Positions 47,390 to 56,075 of a stretch of 64,000 nt of DNA are shown here, piece after piece. Location: the NCBI RefSeq assembly GCF_022815645.1, contig NZ_JALGRO010000014.1, positions 61,377-125,376 on the forward strand, given 5' to 3'. The notes beneath the pieces are model-generated. The model was not told where the DNA came from. It was given only the letters and a program-made list of their open reading frames with translations, and searched no databases. The position numbers were made by a program, and so were the translations under genes. Position 1 is the stretch's first letter, and every line of letters starts with the position of its first letter. The stretch comes from Curtobacterium sp. VKM Ac-2922 (GTDB lineage Bacteria; Actinomycetota; Actinomycetes; Actinomycetales; Microbacteriaceae).

Positions 47390-48622
47390 TCAGGAACCGG
47401 TGTCCGAGGCGCCGTTGCCGACGGCCGACGCGAACGTCGCACCGCTGTCCGAGAAGCCCGTGATGTAGCCGCTGGCGTTGACGTTGATCGGCCCGGCAGT
47501 GGCCGTCCCGGCCCCCGACGGCCCGGTGAAGTCGGCCGTGTAGGTCGCGGACCCGAACGACGACGTCGTGATCGTCCACCCCTTGGGCAGCCACTCGCCG
47601 ACCGTGACGGTGGGTCGCGAGTCGAGCGTCCACTTCTGGTTCGTGTACGTGTTCGCCGGGTTCTCGCCGTAGGCGTAGAAGCTGCACCCCTCGGGCTTGG
47701 TCGAGGTGGACGCGATGCAGCGGTCGACCCAGGCGTTGACGGCGTCGGTCGCGGCCTGCTTGCCGGCATCGGTCATCTCGGTGGTCAGAGAGACCGGGCT
47801 GCCGGTGGAGCTGCCGAACCCGCGGACCGCCGCCGTCTCGGTGGGCGCGGAGAACCACTTGCCCCCATCGACCGCGACGGCGTAGGCGCCGGGCAGTGCC
47901 GAGAGCGTCAGCCCACCGGACGAATCCGTGCGCTCCCGCTGGCCGGCGACCGTCACCGTCGTGTTCGGCGGCCCCTGGACCGTCAGGTCCACCGCGCCCA
48001 GACGGGGAGCCTGCAGCTTCCAGATCGGGAACACGCCCCAGTCGGCGCCGGTCTTGTCGAGCGTGAAGGTCGCGGGGACCTGGCGACCCGCCTGCGTCAG
48101 GTAGGCGCTGACCGTGGCCGTGTCACCGTCCGGCTGCACCGCGGTGATGCGGTAGCCCGTCACGCGGTCCTTCGCCTTGGCGTAGGCGGCGTCGGTGAGC
48201 AGGACGTCGGACTTGGTGTGCCGGATGCCGGCCGATCGGAGGGCGTCGTCGACCTTGCCCGCGGACAGGTCGTCGAGGAACGCCCGGACCGGACGGTCGG
48301 CGGAGTGCGAGTCGGTCTGCACCGAGTAGCCCACGACGCCGGCGACCAGCAGGAGCACGACGGCCGCACCACCGGCGATGATGCCGATCAGGGGGCCGCG
48401 GCCCAGGCGACGACGCGGACGCGGCAGCACGCTCGGAGCCGCCGGACCCACGGCCGGGGCTTCGTGGGTGCCGGAGATCGCGCCGACGTGCGGCACCGAT
48501 CCCCAGCCACCGGGAGCCGTCGCGCCCGCAGTCGGCGCACCGTACGCCGGTGCACCCGCAGCCGGCGCACTCTGCGTTTCAGGCGTGTCAGGCGTGTCGG
48601 GCGAGGTCGGCTGATCGGTCAT
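47390..48622 (-). CDS. Single-pass membrane protein of unknown function with proline-rich cytoplasmic segment
   Basis: A 410-residue protein I do not recognise. Residues 1-75 are low complexity (P, A, G, T) and cytoplasmic. One helix (about 77-98, GPLIGIIAGGAAVVLLLVAG) is preceded by PRPRRRLGRG. The outer part resembles wall-associated proteins: a small helical region (RAFLDDLSAGKVDDAL), beta-rich repeats (VDLTVQGPPNTTVTVAGQ), and two cysteines (DRCIAST, EGCSFYAYGE) that could form a disulfide. The layout recalls actinobacterial sensors or anchors with DUF4878-like folds. It stands alone, followed by the str operon promoter. Confidence 0.7.
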   Translation of the reverse strand: MTDQPTSPDTPDTPETQSAPAAGAPAYGAPTAGATAPGGWGSVPHVGAISGTHEAPAVGPAAPSVLPRPRRRLGRGPLIGIIAGGAAVVLLLVAGVVGYSVQTDSHSADRPVRAFLDDLSAGKVDDALRSAGIRHTKSDVLLTDAAYAKAKDRVTGYRITAVQPDGDTATVSAYLTQAGRQVPATFTLDKTGADWGVFPIWKLQAPRLGAVDLTVQGPPNTTVTVAGQRERTDSSGGLTLSALPGAYAVAVDGGKWFSAPTETAAVRGFGSSTGSPVSLTTEMTDAGKQAATDAVNAWVDRCIASTSTKPEGCSFYAYGENPANTYTNQKWTLDSRPTVTVGEWLPKGWTITTSSFGSATYTADFTGPSGAGTATAGPINVNASGYITGFSDSGATFASAVGNGASDTGS

Positions 48623-48686
48623 GGGTCCCCCGTTGTGTCACCGTCGGGTTGGCGACCCGACACCAGCAGCCTAGCGGCGACCGACG

Positions 48687-49109
48687 TCAGTGGGAGGGCG
48701 TCGTCTGCCGTCGGGCGAGGGCGATCGCCCCCACCACGACCAGGATGGCGACGACGACGGAGCCGACCACGAACGGCCCGAGGGCGTAGCCGGCCGGGAA
48801 GACCAGGAGCTCGGTGACGTCACGGCGGATCAGCGCGTACCCGACGGCGCCGACCCCGAGCATGACGAGGTACGTGGTGGCGGCGGCGACCAGCCCGGTC
48901 ACGCCGGGGTTGCCCTCGCGGATGCCGAGCCCCGTGGCCACGAACACGACCACCGCACCCCCGATGACCATCGCGGGGCCGAGGTACGGGGTGGCGTCGG
49001 TCTGCGCGATGACCTCGACGTTCGCGAGCAGGGCTTCGAACCCGGTCACCGCGATCACCAGGGCGATGAAGAGGACGGACGTCATCGTCGCCACGAGCCA
49101 TCGGGACAT
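48687..49109 (-). CDS. Four-helix membrane protein of unknown function
   Basis: A 140-residue protein with four predicted membrane helices: LVATMTSVLFIALVIAVTGF, MVIGGAVVVFVATGLGI, GLVAAATTYLVMLGVGAVGY and GPFVVGSVVVAILVVVGAIAL. It resembles small DUF6121-type proteins of Microbacteriaceae, but I am not certain of that family. It lies 43 bp after the CBU_0592-like gene on the same strand. Confidence 0.7.
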   Translation of the reverse strand: MSRWLVATMTSVLFIALVIAVTGFEALLANVEVIAQTDATPYLGPAMVIGGAVVVFVATGLGIREGNPGVTGLVAAATTYLVMLGVGAVGYALIRRDVTELLVFPAGYALGPFVVGSVVVAILVVVGAIALARRQTTPSH

Positions 49110-49152
49110 GCAGCGATCGTATCGCCGGGCAGTGACCCTTGCGGCCGCGAGG

Positions 49153-49857
49153 TCAGCGGACGCGGTCTGCCCGGTCGTCCGCGGTGGCCTGGTCGCGTGC
49201 CGTGCCGTCGCTGGTCGCGCCGGTCTCGCTGGCTGCGTTGGCCGCGCCGGCTGCGCGGGCTGCGCGGGCTGCGCCGGCGCGATGCTGCTGCTGGGCCGCG
49301 TTGACGAGGGCCAGGGCGATGGTCGCCGTGATCACCGGCACGCTGGCGGTCATCGGTGCGGCCGGTCCGGGCTGGAGGCTCGGTGCAACGTCCGCCTGGT
49401 CCGTCACGGTCGACGCGGCCTGGAGGCCCGGGGGCGCGTCCGTCGGGTCCGTCGCGGCCGACGCGGCCTGGAGGCCGGGGGACGCGTCCGTCGGGTCCGT
49501 CGCTGCCGCGTCGGGCTGGTGGACGGCGGGGCCGATCACGGGCAGCACCGCGGTCGTCGCCGCCAGCTCGGTCGAGCGTTCGACCAGCGGCACGAGACCG
49601 GACCGTCGTGCGATGCGTCGCGCTCTGGCCATGCGGACCAGGACGACGACGGCGACGACCGCCCAGATGCCGTTCACCATCGTGGACGGGACGGCGTGGT
49701 GAGCGGCGACGTTGATCGCGACCGAGACCCCTCCGACGAGGTTGAACAGCTGGTAGACGGGGCCGTTCGGGAGCTTGCCTGTTGAGAACAGGATGTAACC
49801 AGCAAGGACGGTTACGGCTCCGAACCAGCCGAGGAATTCCACGATTCCAGACAACAC
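49153..49857 (-). CDS. CBU_0592-like membrane domain protein with repetitive tail
   Basis: A 234-residue protein. Residues 1-75 form the compact membrane domain of the CBU_0592-like family (FLGWFGAVTVLAGYILFSTG, YQLFNLVGGVSVAIN, MVNGIWAVVAVVVL). After RMARARRIARR a long cytoplasmic or unstructured tail follows. It contains three 16-residue repeats of the ATDPTDASPGLQAASA type at about 117-164, encoded by near-identical 48-bp repeats, then an alanine-rich stretch. Function unknown. Confidence 0.75.
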   Translation of the reverse strand: MLSGIVEFLGWFGAVTVLAGYILFSTGKLPNGPVYQLFNLVGGVSVAINVAAHHAVPSTMVNGIWAVVAVVVLVRMARARRIARRSGLVPLVERSTELAATTAVLPVIGPAVHQPDAAATDPTDASPGLQAASAATDPTDAPPGLQAASTVTDQADVAPSLQPGPAAPMTASVPVITATIALALVNAAQQQHRAGAARAARAAGAANAASETGATSDGTARDQATADDRADRVR

Positions 49858-50031
49858 GCGCGACTCCGGGCACGACGAGGAACGCCCGGATCGAGCCGGC
49901 CGTTCGAGAGGGTGAGGCGAGCCACGAGACGCGGCATCAGGAGCATCGTACGCACAACGACAGGCGTTGCGGAAGAGGACTCGGCGTGGTGTGGACGACC
50001 CCAGTTGGCGGGGTGTTGTGGAGGAGCGGTG

Positions 50032-50796
50032 TCAGCCCGCGGCGGGGGCGGCGGACGATGCCGGGGTGGCCTCGCCTGCCGCTTCCGTCGCCGTCGCCGT
50101 CGCCGTCGCCGACTCTGCGTGGACGACGTACACGTACCCGGCCAGCGACCAGGACTGCGATCCGACCGTGGCCTCCTTCGCGGTCTGTGACAGCGAGTCG
50201 ACCAGGAACAGACGGTCCCCGTGCTGCAGCCGTCCCGCCAGGTCGAGCGCCTGATGGTAGCTGCTGACGTCGACGGCCACGGTGACCGGCATCATGTCGA
50301 ACGTGCTCGAGGTGATCTGCGGGTTGCGGTACGGCTGCGGAGCTGCGGGCGTCGGCGGAGCCGACGGGGCTGCCGCTGGTGCGGACGTGGCCGTCGCGGC
50401 GTCGGTGGGTGTACCACCGTCGCCCGATGTGCCGCCGTCGGTGGACGTCGGGGCGTAGGCCTGCAACGCACCGAACGTCAGGGAGGTCAGCGTGGCCCCC
50501 GAACCCGACACCGCGTCGTCGACCTGTCGGGTGAATCCGGCCGTGTCAGCAGTCGCCGGCACGGAGCGACGCAACTGCTCGAGGGTCGACTTCGATGCGT
50601 CGAGCTCCGTGAACTCCTGCTCGAGCTGCTGCAACACCACGCGGTTGTCCTGGTTCGTGGCCTCGATGGTCGATCGCTGGGTGTCGTCGGTCGACGCGGA
50701 GGCGAGCTGTGGCTGGATCCCGAAGAACCACCCGCCCGCCACCATGGCGACGGCCGCGAGGACCGCTCCGATGACGGAGAACTTGTGCTTGTCCAT
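50032..50796 (-). CDS. pilO: Type IV pilus assembly protein PilO-like
   Basis: A 254-residue bitopic membrane protein. A short cytoplasmic start (MDKHKF) and one helix (7-27) are followed by a coiled-coil region (STIEATNQDNRVVLQQLEQEF). A ferredoxin-like outer domain comes next, interrupted by a G/T/A/P-rich linker. In pili, PilM-PilN-PilO form the inner-membrane alignment complex. Its place after pilM and pilN (1-bp gap) is the main support; sequence similarity in this family is weak. It is the last gene of the pilus locus. Confidence 0.8.
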   Translation of the reverse strand: MDKHKFSVIGAVLAAVAMVAGGWFFGIQPQLASASTDDTQRSTIEATNQDNRVVLQQLEQEFTELDASKSTLEQLRRSVPATADTAGFTRQVDDAVSGSGATLTSLTFGALQAYAPTSTDGGTSGDGGTPTDAATATSAPAAAPSAPPTPAAPQPYRNPQITSSTFDMMPVTVAVDVSSYHQALDLAGRLQHGDRLFLVDSLSQTAKEATVGSQSWSLAGYVYVVHAESATATATATEAAGEATPASSAAPAAG

Positions 50797-50797
50797 G

Positions 50798-51595
50798 TCA
50801 GTTCGCCGCCTTGTACTCGTAGGTCTTGTCGAACGCGGCGGGACCGAGTTCGAGGCTGATCTGACCCGCGTAGGTCGCACCCTGCCCCTCGCTCGACACG
50901 GTCGAGATGGTGGCGTCCACGTACCCGGGAACGTCCTTGAGCCGATCGGCCAGGTCGGGCACGGACGGCACGGTCGGGCTGGCGATCGTGATGTCCACGG
51001 TGGCCACCCGCGTCGCGGCGAGCGGCTCGACCGACTGCGTGAAGCCCTTGACCGGGTCCATCGAACTGACCGTCAGACCGGTCACGTCGGTCCCGGTCGG
51101 CAGCGCCGTGTCGACGGCTCCGAGTACCGATGCCCAGTCGATCTGGGCCGACCCGCCCACTGCCTGCGCGGCCTGGATCAGGTCGCTCTCCCGCTGGACG
51201 GTGCGGACACCGCTGTACTGCAGCTGCTGCTGGAGGACAGAAGCGCCGGCAGTCTGGGCCTGCGCGAGGTCAGATCGTGCGCGGAGACCGTCGGCAGTGG
51301 CGAGACCGGTGACCAGCACCACGACCGCGCCGACCACGACCACCGCGAGCCAGGCGCGCCGCGCGACCGCTCGAGCACGCCGCTCGACGTGCACCTCGGC
51401 GGGGAGCAGGTCCACCCGGGGCTCCCCGCCCAACGCCTGGACGGGGACCCGCTTCGACCGCGTCGGGCGTTCGAGGACCTCGGGGACGGGGCTGGTCGAC
51501 GGCACGGGTTCGCCAGCCGGAGCGCCCTTGCCCCCGCGACGACGGAACCGGCCGCGCGCGGGTCCGTTCGTGATCGTGACCTCGAGGTTGCTCAT
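50798..51595 (-). CDS. pilN: Type IV pilus assembly protein PilN-like
   Basis: A 265-residue bitopic protein. The family motif appears as RVDLLPAEVHVERRARAV, the segment that in PilN binds PilM. One helix follows (AWLAVVVVGAVVVLVTGLA), then a coiled coil and a ferredoxin-like domain. Sixty extra cytoplasmic residues rich in R, G and P precede the motif. The start overlaps the pilM stop (ATGA). Confidence 0.85.
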   Translation of the reverse strand: MSNLEVTITNGPARGRFRRRGGKGAPAGEPVPSTSPVPEVLERPTRSKRVPVQALGGEPRVDLLPAEVHVERRARAVARRAWLAVVVVGAVVVLVTGLATADGLRARSDLAQAQTAGASVLQQQLQYSGVRTVQRESDLIQAAQAVGGSAQIDWASVLGAVDTALPTGTDVTGLTVSSMDPVKGFTQSVEPLAATRVATVDITIASPTVPSVPDLADRLKDVPGYVDATISTVSSEGQGATYAGQISLELGPAAFDKTYEYKAAN

Positions 51596-52644
51596 GCTGC
51601 CCGGCTCCCGACTGCGAGACCGTACGCCACCGTGACCGACTCACGGCGCAGGGCGATGTCGTCAGCGTCGATCGTCCTGGCGAAGAGAGCATCCGCGAAC
51701 GCGTCGCCCTGCTCGACGGCAAGACCGGTCTGGCCGCTCAGCGCCGCCGCGAACCCCGACATCAGCGACCCGCCGCCGGTGAGCACGATGGAGTCGACCG
51801 GGTTCTCCGGCCGGGTGTTGACGAAGTACTTGACGGTGTTCCGGAGGCTCGACAGGAGCTCCCCGACGGCCTCGGTCGTGATCGCCAGTGCGCGAGCATC
51901 ATCGGGTGTCAGCGCTTCGCGGCCGATGCCGAACCACTGCTTCACCGACTCGGCCTCGTCGATCGGGATCTCGAGGCGTCCGCTGAGCGCCTTCGTCACG
52001 TCGTTGCCACCGCTCGGGATGATCCGGACGAACTGCGGCGTGCCGTCGGTCAGGATCACGACGCTCGTCGTGTCGGCCCCGAGTTCGATCAGTGCGATCG
52101 TGCCGGGGATCCGTCGGCGGGTGATCAGCGAACGACTCAGTGCGAACGGGATCAGGTCGACACCCGCCGGCGTGAGCCCAGCGAGCTGCACGGCGCGGAC
52201 GTTCGCGAGGACGGCGTCCTTGACCGCGGCGATGAGCAGGCCCGAGACGGTCGGACCGTTGTCACCGGCACCGGCCGACGTCGGCAGGAAGTCGAGGATG
52301 GCGTCACCGACCGGGACGGGGAGCATGTCCTGCACCTGGAACGGGAGGCTCTCGCGCATCTGCTGCGCCGGGACCTGCGGGACGGTCAGGTCACGCGCGA
52401 GGACGCGCTGGTTCCCCATGCCCAAGACCACTCGCCGCGACCGGAAGCGCCCGGTCCGCCAGAGAGTCCGGATCGCCTGCGCGACCGTGTTCGGCTCCAG
52501 GACCTCGCCACGGCTGATGGCGCCGGGTGGAGCAGGGACCTCGGCCACGCGCAGCACTCTCGGGCGCGCCTTGTCCGGATCCGCGACCTCGACCCCACGG
52601 ATGGAGGTACCCGTGAGGTCGAGGCCGACGATGCTCTTGGCCAT
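51592..52644 (-). CDS. pilM: Type IV pilus assembly protein PilM
   Basis: A 350-residue actin-fold ATPase of the cytoplasmic pilus ring. The phosphate motif is SIVGLDLTGTSIRGVEV, with LIELGADTTSVVI and SIVLTGGGSLMSGFA completing the actin-like nucleotide site. SLPFQVQDMLPVPV matches the PilM family. ATG 52644 lies 25 bp after pilD. It begins the pilMNO trio. Confidence 0.93.
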   Translation of the reverse strand: MAKSIVGLDLTGTSIRGVEVADPDKARPRVLRVAEVPAPPGAISRGEVLEPNTVAQAIRTLWRTGRFRSRRVVLGMGNQRVLARDLTVPQVPAQQMRESLPFQVQDMLPVPVGDAILDFLPTSAGAGDNGPTVSGLLIAAVKDAVLANVRAVQLAGLTPAGVDLIPFALSRSLITRRRIPGTIALIELGADTTSVVILTDGTPQFVRIIPSGGNDVTKALSGRLEIPIDEAESVKQWFGIGREALTPDDARALAITTEAVGELLSSLRNTVKYFVNTRPENPVDSIVLTGGGSLMSGFAAALSGQTGLAVEQGDAFADALFARTIDADDIALRRESVTVAYGLAVGSRAA

Positions 52645-52669
52645 GGTGACTGCTTTCGGTAAGGGGTGC

Positions 52670-53509
52670 TCAGGCGAGGCCGAGCACACCGAGGTAGAGC
52701 GACCAGAGGGGCGCGCCGAAGAAGACGCCGATCCAGGCCCCGGTGAGCATCGCGGGCCCGAACGGGACACCGCCCCGCCACCGTGCGCGTCCGACGAGGA
52801 GGAGGACGATGGCGAAGATACCGCCGACCAGGAAGGCTCCGAAAGCGCCCACTGCGAGGGGTCCCCATCCGAGGTACGCCATCGCCAGACCGAGCACGAC
52901 GGCGAGTTTGACGTCGCCGAGTCCCATCCCACCGGGGACCGCCAACGCCAACGCGAGGTAGACCGCGCTGAGTCCGACGGCCCCGATGAGACCACGAACC
53001 AGGGCTCCCCAGTCGCCACTGACGACCGACGCGACGACGAGCAAGACCGTGATGACGATCGCCGACGGGTAGGTGATCGCGTTGGGCAGCCGATGGGTGT
53101 CGATGTCGATGAGCGCCAGTGCGACACTCACCGCCATCAGGTACAGCAGTGCGACCAGGACGACCACCCGCCCCGGCTCCGCCGTCCTCGCACCGGCGCC
53201 GGAGGACGCCCAGACGGCAGTCACGATCGCGAAGAGCACACCGGTGGACGCTTCGACCGCCGGGTAGCGGACGGGTATCGGGGTTCGGCAGTCACGGCAC
53301 CGTCCGAGCAGGACGAGCCACGACAGCACGGGCACGTTGTCCCGACGACGGATCGGATGCGAGCACGAGGGACACGCGCTGGGCGGGCTCACGACGGAGA
53401 TCCCTGCCGGGACGCGGTACACGACCACGTTCAGGAACGAGCCGATCGCCAGGCCGAACACGCCGACCATGGCGACGAGCACGCCGATCGGCGGTGCCAT
53501 GGCGCTCAT
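52670..53509 (-). CDS. pilD: Prepilin peptidase / N-methyltransferase
   Basis: A 279-residue polytopic aspartic protease that cleaves prepilin leaders and methylates the new N-terminus. The zinc/methylase region has two CxxC pairs (CPSCSHPIRRRD and GRCRDC) and GSFLNVVVYRVP. The catalytic aspartates are in ALIDIDTHRLPN and GMGLGDVKLA. It overlaps the preceding minor-pilin gene (ATGA) and serves the six prepilin-like proteins of this locus. Confidence 0.95.
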   Translation of the reverse strand: MSAMAPPIGVLVAMVGVFGLAIGSFLNVVVYRVPAGISVVSPPSACPSCSHPIRRRDNVPVLSWLVLLGRCRDCRTPIPVRYPAVEASTGVLFAIVTAVWASSGAGARTAEPGRVVVLVALLYLMAVSVALALIDIDTHRLPNAITYPSAIVITVLLVVASVVSGDWGALVRGLIGAVGLSAVYLALALAVPGGMGLGDVKLAVVLGLAMAYLGWGPLAVGAFGAFLVGGIFAIVLLLVGRARWRGGVPFGPAMLTGAWIGVFFGAPLWSLYLGVLGLA

Positions 53510-55380
53510 CGGCACACCCCTGCGGCCGTCTTGATGCACGAACCGCCCGCGGAGTACGCCGGTTGGACCTCCACCTGGGTGGTGACGCCGTAGGACGTCG
53601 ACACGGGCTGCAGGAACTTCGGGGGCGCCGTCGTCAGGAACCGGCTGTCGTACACGTAGTTCTTCGCGAACCCGGTCGCGATGGTGCCGCCGCCGGTCGC
53701 GACGATGCCACGCCAGTTCTGCGCGATGGACCCCTTCACCGTGAGGGTGCCGAGCGGGCGGCCGATGTCGTAGTTCTGGTTCCAGAACGTGCCGGCGTTG
53801 CTCGCGATGCCGGCGTCCACCTCGAAGGACTCCCCGCCCGTGCGCCGCAGCAGCGACGGGTTCGTGCACGAGGTCCCGGAGAAGCTCGAGCACCTGGCCG
53901 GGTTCCACACCTCGACGGCATCCTGCCCGACGAGTCCGAGGACATCGGTGTTCGCGTTCGCGTAGGTCACGTTCCCCGTGAGCCAGACCGTGCCCGAGGC
54001 GGCGATGGTCATCGCTCCGGAGAACGCGCCGGAGACGAAGACGTCACCGTCGGTGCACCCGTAGGTGTCGGCAGTCGACCCGGTGCGCCAGTACGTCGAA
54101 CCGAACGACGAGTACGAACCGCCGCTCACCCACTCACCGGCAGCGGGGTACCCCTGGCCGTTGCTGTAGGCGGTCGACGCAGAGTTCGTCGCCGAGCCGT
54201 TGGCGGCCACGGTGACCTTCGTGTTGCAGTACGTGTTCGTGTACCCGCTCGGGAAGGTCGTGCCCCACGCGTTCGCGTTGCCCGGCGAGTTCGTCTGGGG
54301 GACGTCCTGAACGTAGACGAGGTTCGAGGGCAGCGTGGGGATCGTCGCGCCCGACGAGCTCTGCAGTGCGCTGATGCTCCCGCACAGTGACGCTGCCTTC
54401 GCCGTGTCGGACGCGGTCGTCGAGCCGTCCGCGGCGGTCTTGTACTGCGTCACCCGGGACCACGGTGAACGCACGGTCATCGTGCCGTCGCCGTTGAACG
54501 CGATCGACGTCGGTCCCGTGTACAGGCAGCCCGGGCGGGGGACGGTCGCCGGCAGGTCCGTGCGAGCCTCTTGCGACATGTTCGAGTTCAGGGCAGGCAG
54601 ACCGAGGTAGGCGGTGGCCGACGGCGCCCCGCCGTTGAAGGTGGACGACGCGCACCCGCTCGGACGGTCCACCGTCCCGTCGTGGTCCTCGACACTGCCG
54701 TTGAACGTCGCCCCGCACGAGGTGAACGTGTCGTTCGTCCGGATCGGGCCGTTCAGGACGTCCCGCGCGGCGAACTGGACGTACCCGCAGGTGTTCGATG
54801 CGCCGGTCTGCCACTGGTAGTTCGATGCGCAGACGGTGCTGGTGGTCGACGGTTGCGCCGACTCGTAGTTCGTGAAGTACAGGTAGTTGATGAAACCGTC
54901 GCCCTTGAGGTTCGCGACGAGCGATCGGGTCGTCGAGCCGCTCTTCCCGGTGACTCGGATCTTCAAGATCCCCTGTGCGGCGTACTGGGAGTTGTCGACC
55001 TCGTAACGGAACCACTGGTCGGAGGTCTTCGGCACGGACACCCATCCGACGAACGCGGCGTTCGTCGTGCCGTTCGGGCCGAGCCCCTGGAACACGGCAC
55101 CCGACGCGGCGCTGAACTGCGCGTTCGCCGTCGTGCCGTAGACCGCGTACCCGTTGTCGTTCGAGATCTTCGACTGGTAGTCGGCGAGTCCTGCATAGGC
55201 CGCCGCGGCTGCGTTCTGGTAGTCGCGGTCCGACGCCGACTTGACCGCCCCGGAGGTGGAGAGCACGAGCAGCCCCGCGACGATCATCATCAGGACGGTG
55301 CCGAAGATGACGACGTTGGCGAGCACGACGCCGCGCTCGTCGTCGTGAGCCCGACGGAGGACCTGCAGGGTGCGCTTCAT
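53506..55380 (-). CDS. Large PilX-like pilus protein
   Basis: A 624-residue protein. The N-terminus (DDERGVVLANVVIFGTVLMMI) has the PilX style: a G before the hydrophobic helix and no Glu at position 5. Unlike PilX, over 550 beta-rich outer residues follow, with many Ser/Thr/Gly and at least twelve cysteines in short loops (VCASNYQW, NTCGYVQF, TSCGATFN, CSSFSGTSC, GSCIKTAAGVC). Such a size suggests a tip adhesin or large pilus-associated subunit. It lies in the minor-pilin block, overlapping both neighbours by 4 bp, so it belongs to the pilus. Start ATG 55380. Confidence 0.75.
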   Translation of the reverse strand: MKRTLQVLRRAHDDERGVVLANVVIFGTVLMMIVAGLLVLSTSGAVKSASDRDYQNAAAAAYAGLADYQSKISNDNGYAVYGTTANAQFSAASGAVFQGLGPNGTTNAAFVGWVSVPKTSDQWFRYEVDNSQYAAQGILKIRVTGKSGSTTRSLVANLKGDGFINYLYFTNYESAQPSTTSTVCASNYQWQTGASNTCGYVQFAARDVLNGPIRTNDTFTSCGATFNGSVEDHDGTVDRPSGCASSTFNGGAPSATAYLGLPALNSNMSQEARTDLPATVPRPGCLYTGPTSIAFNGDGTMTVRSPWSRVTQYKTAADGSTTASDTAKAASLCGSISALQSSSGATIPTLPSNLVYVQDVPQTNSPGNANAWGTTFPSGYTNTYCNTKVTVAANGSATNSASTAYSNGQGYPAAGEWVSGGSYSSFGSTYWRTGSTADTYGCTDGDVFVSGAFSGAMTIAASGTVWLTGNVTYANANTDVLGLVGQDAVEVWNPARCSSFSGTSCTNPSLLRRTGGESFEVDAGIASNAGTFWNQNYDIGRPLGTLTVKGSIAQNWRGIVATGGGTIATGFAKNYVYDSRFLTTAPPKFLQPVSTSYGVTTQVEVQPAYSAGGSCIKTAAGVCR

Positions 55381-56075
55381 GGTGCCGGGCTCGCTGTCGA
55401 CGTCGTCGCGTACCCCACGTTGAAGAGGTAGAGCGTGTTCTGCAGGGTGGTGTTGCCCGCGGTCCCGGCCACCGTGGAGCCCGCCTCGACGTTGACCTGG
55501 ACAGCACGCACGGCCCCCGGGTTCGCCGCGGGAGATGCGATCGGGTTGCCGCTGCCGTCCAGGTAGACGAACAGGTTGCGACCGTCGACCGTCGGCGAGG
55601 CGAGCGGGCCGCCGAGCGTGATCGTCCGAGACGGAGCGGTCGTCAGCGCGGGGAACGCGTAGTACCCGTTCTGGTCCCCCACGCCGTCCCACTGCTTCTC
55701 GAGCAACAGGCCGGTCGACGGGTCGCGGACGAACTCGACCTGCACCGGTTGCTGGGCCGTGGACCCCGACATGTTCACGTAGGCGTAGAACGCGACGTCC
55801 GTCGGGGTGGCACGCTGCAGCGCTGCGCGGTATGTGCCGTCGGTGAGCGGCAACACGGTCGCGGCGTGGACGTACTGCGTGAGCGCGTTCATCACGTTGG
55901 AGCCCTGGCGCATGCCCGACTCGCTCACCTGGTCGGTCCTCGTCGCCTTGACCGTCGCAGCGAAGAACCCGCCGACGGCGATGATGATGATGGTGGCGAC
56001 GCTCATCGCGACGAGGAGCTCCACGAGCGTGACCCCGCGGTCCTCCCGGGGCGACGGCAGGCCAGGACGCATCAC
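55377..56075 (-). CDS. Minor prepilin, PilW/PulJ-like
   Basis: A 232-residue prepilin. The cleavage site reads EDRG before VTLVELLVAMSVATIIII, with the key Glu5. The outer domain is beta-rich. Minor pilins with PulJ or PilW-like form prime pilus assembly. GTG 56075 overlaps the upstream stop (GTGA) and has AGAGGA at a good distance; ATG 56072 is an alternative one codon later. Confidence 0.85.
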   Translation of the reverse strand: MMRPGLPSPREDRGVTLVELLVAMSVATIIIIAVGGFFAATVKATRTDQVSESGMRQGSNVMNALTQYVHAATVLPLTDGTYRAALQRATPTDVAFYAYVNMSGSTAQQPVQVEFVRDPSTGLLLEKQWDGVGDQNGYYAFPALTTAPSRTITLGGPLASPTVDGRNLFVYLDGSGNPIASPAANPGAVRAVQVNVEAGSTVAGTAGNTTLQNTLYLFNVGYATTSTASPAP

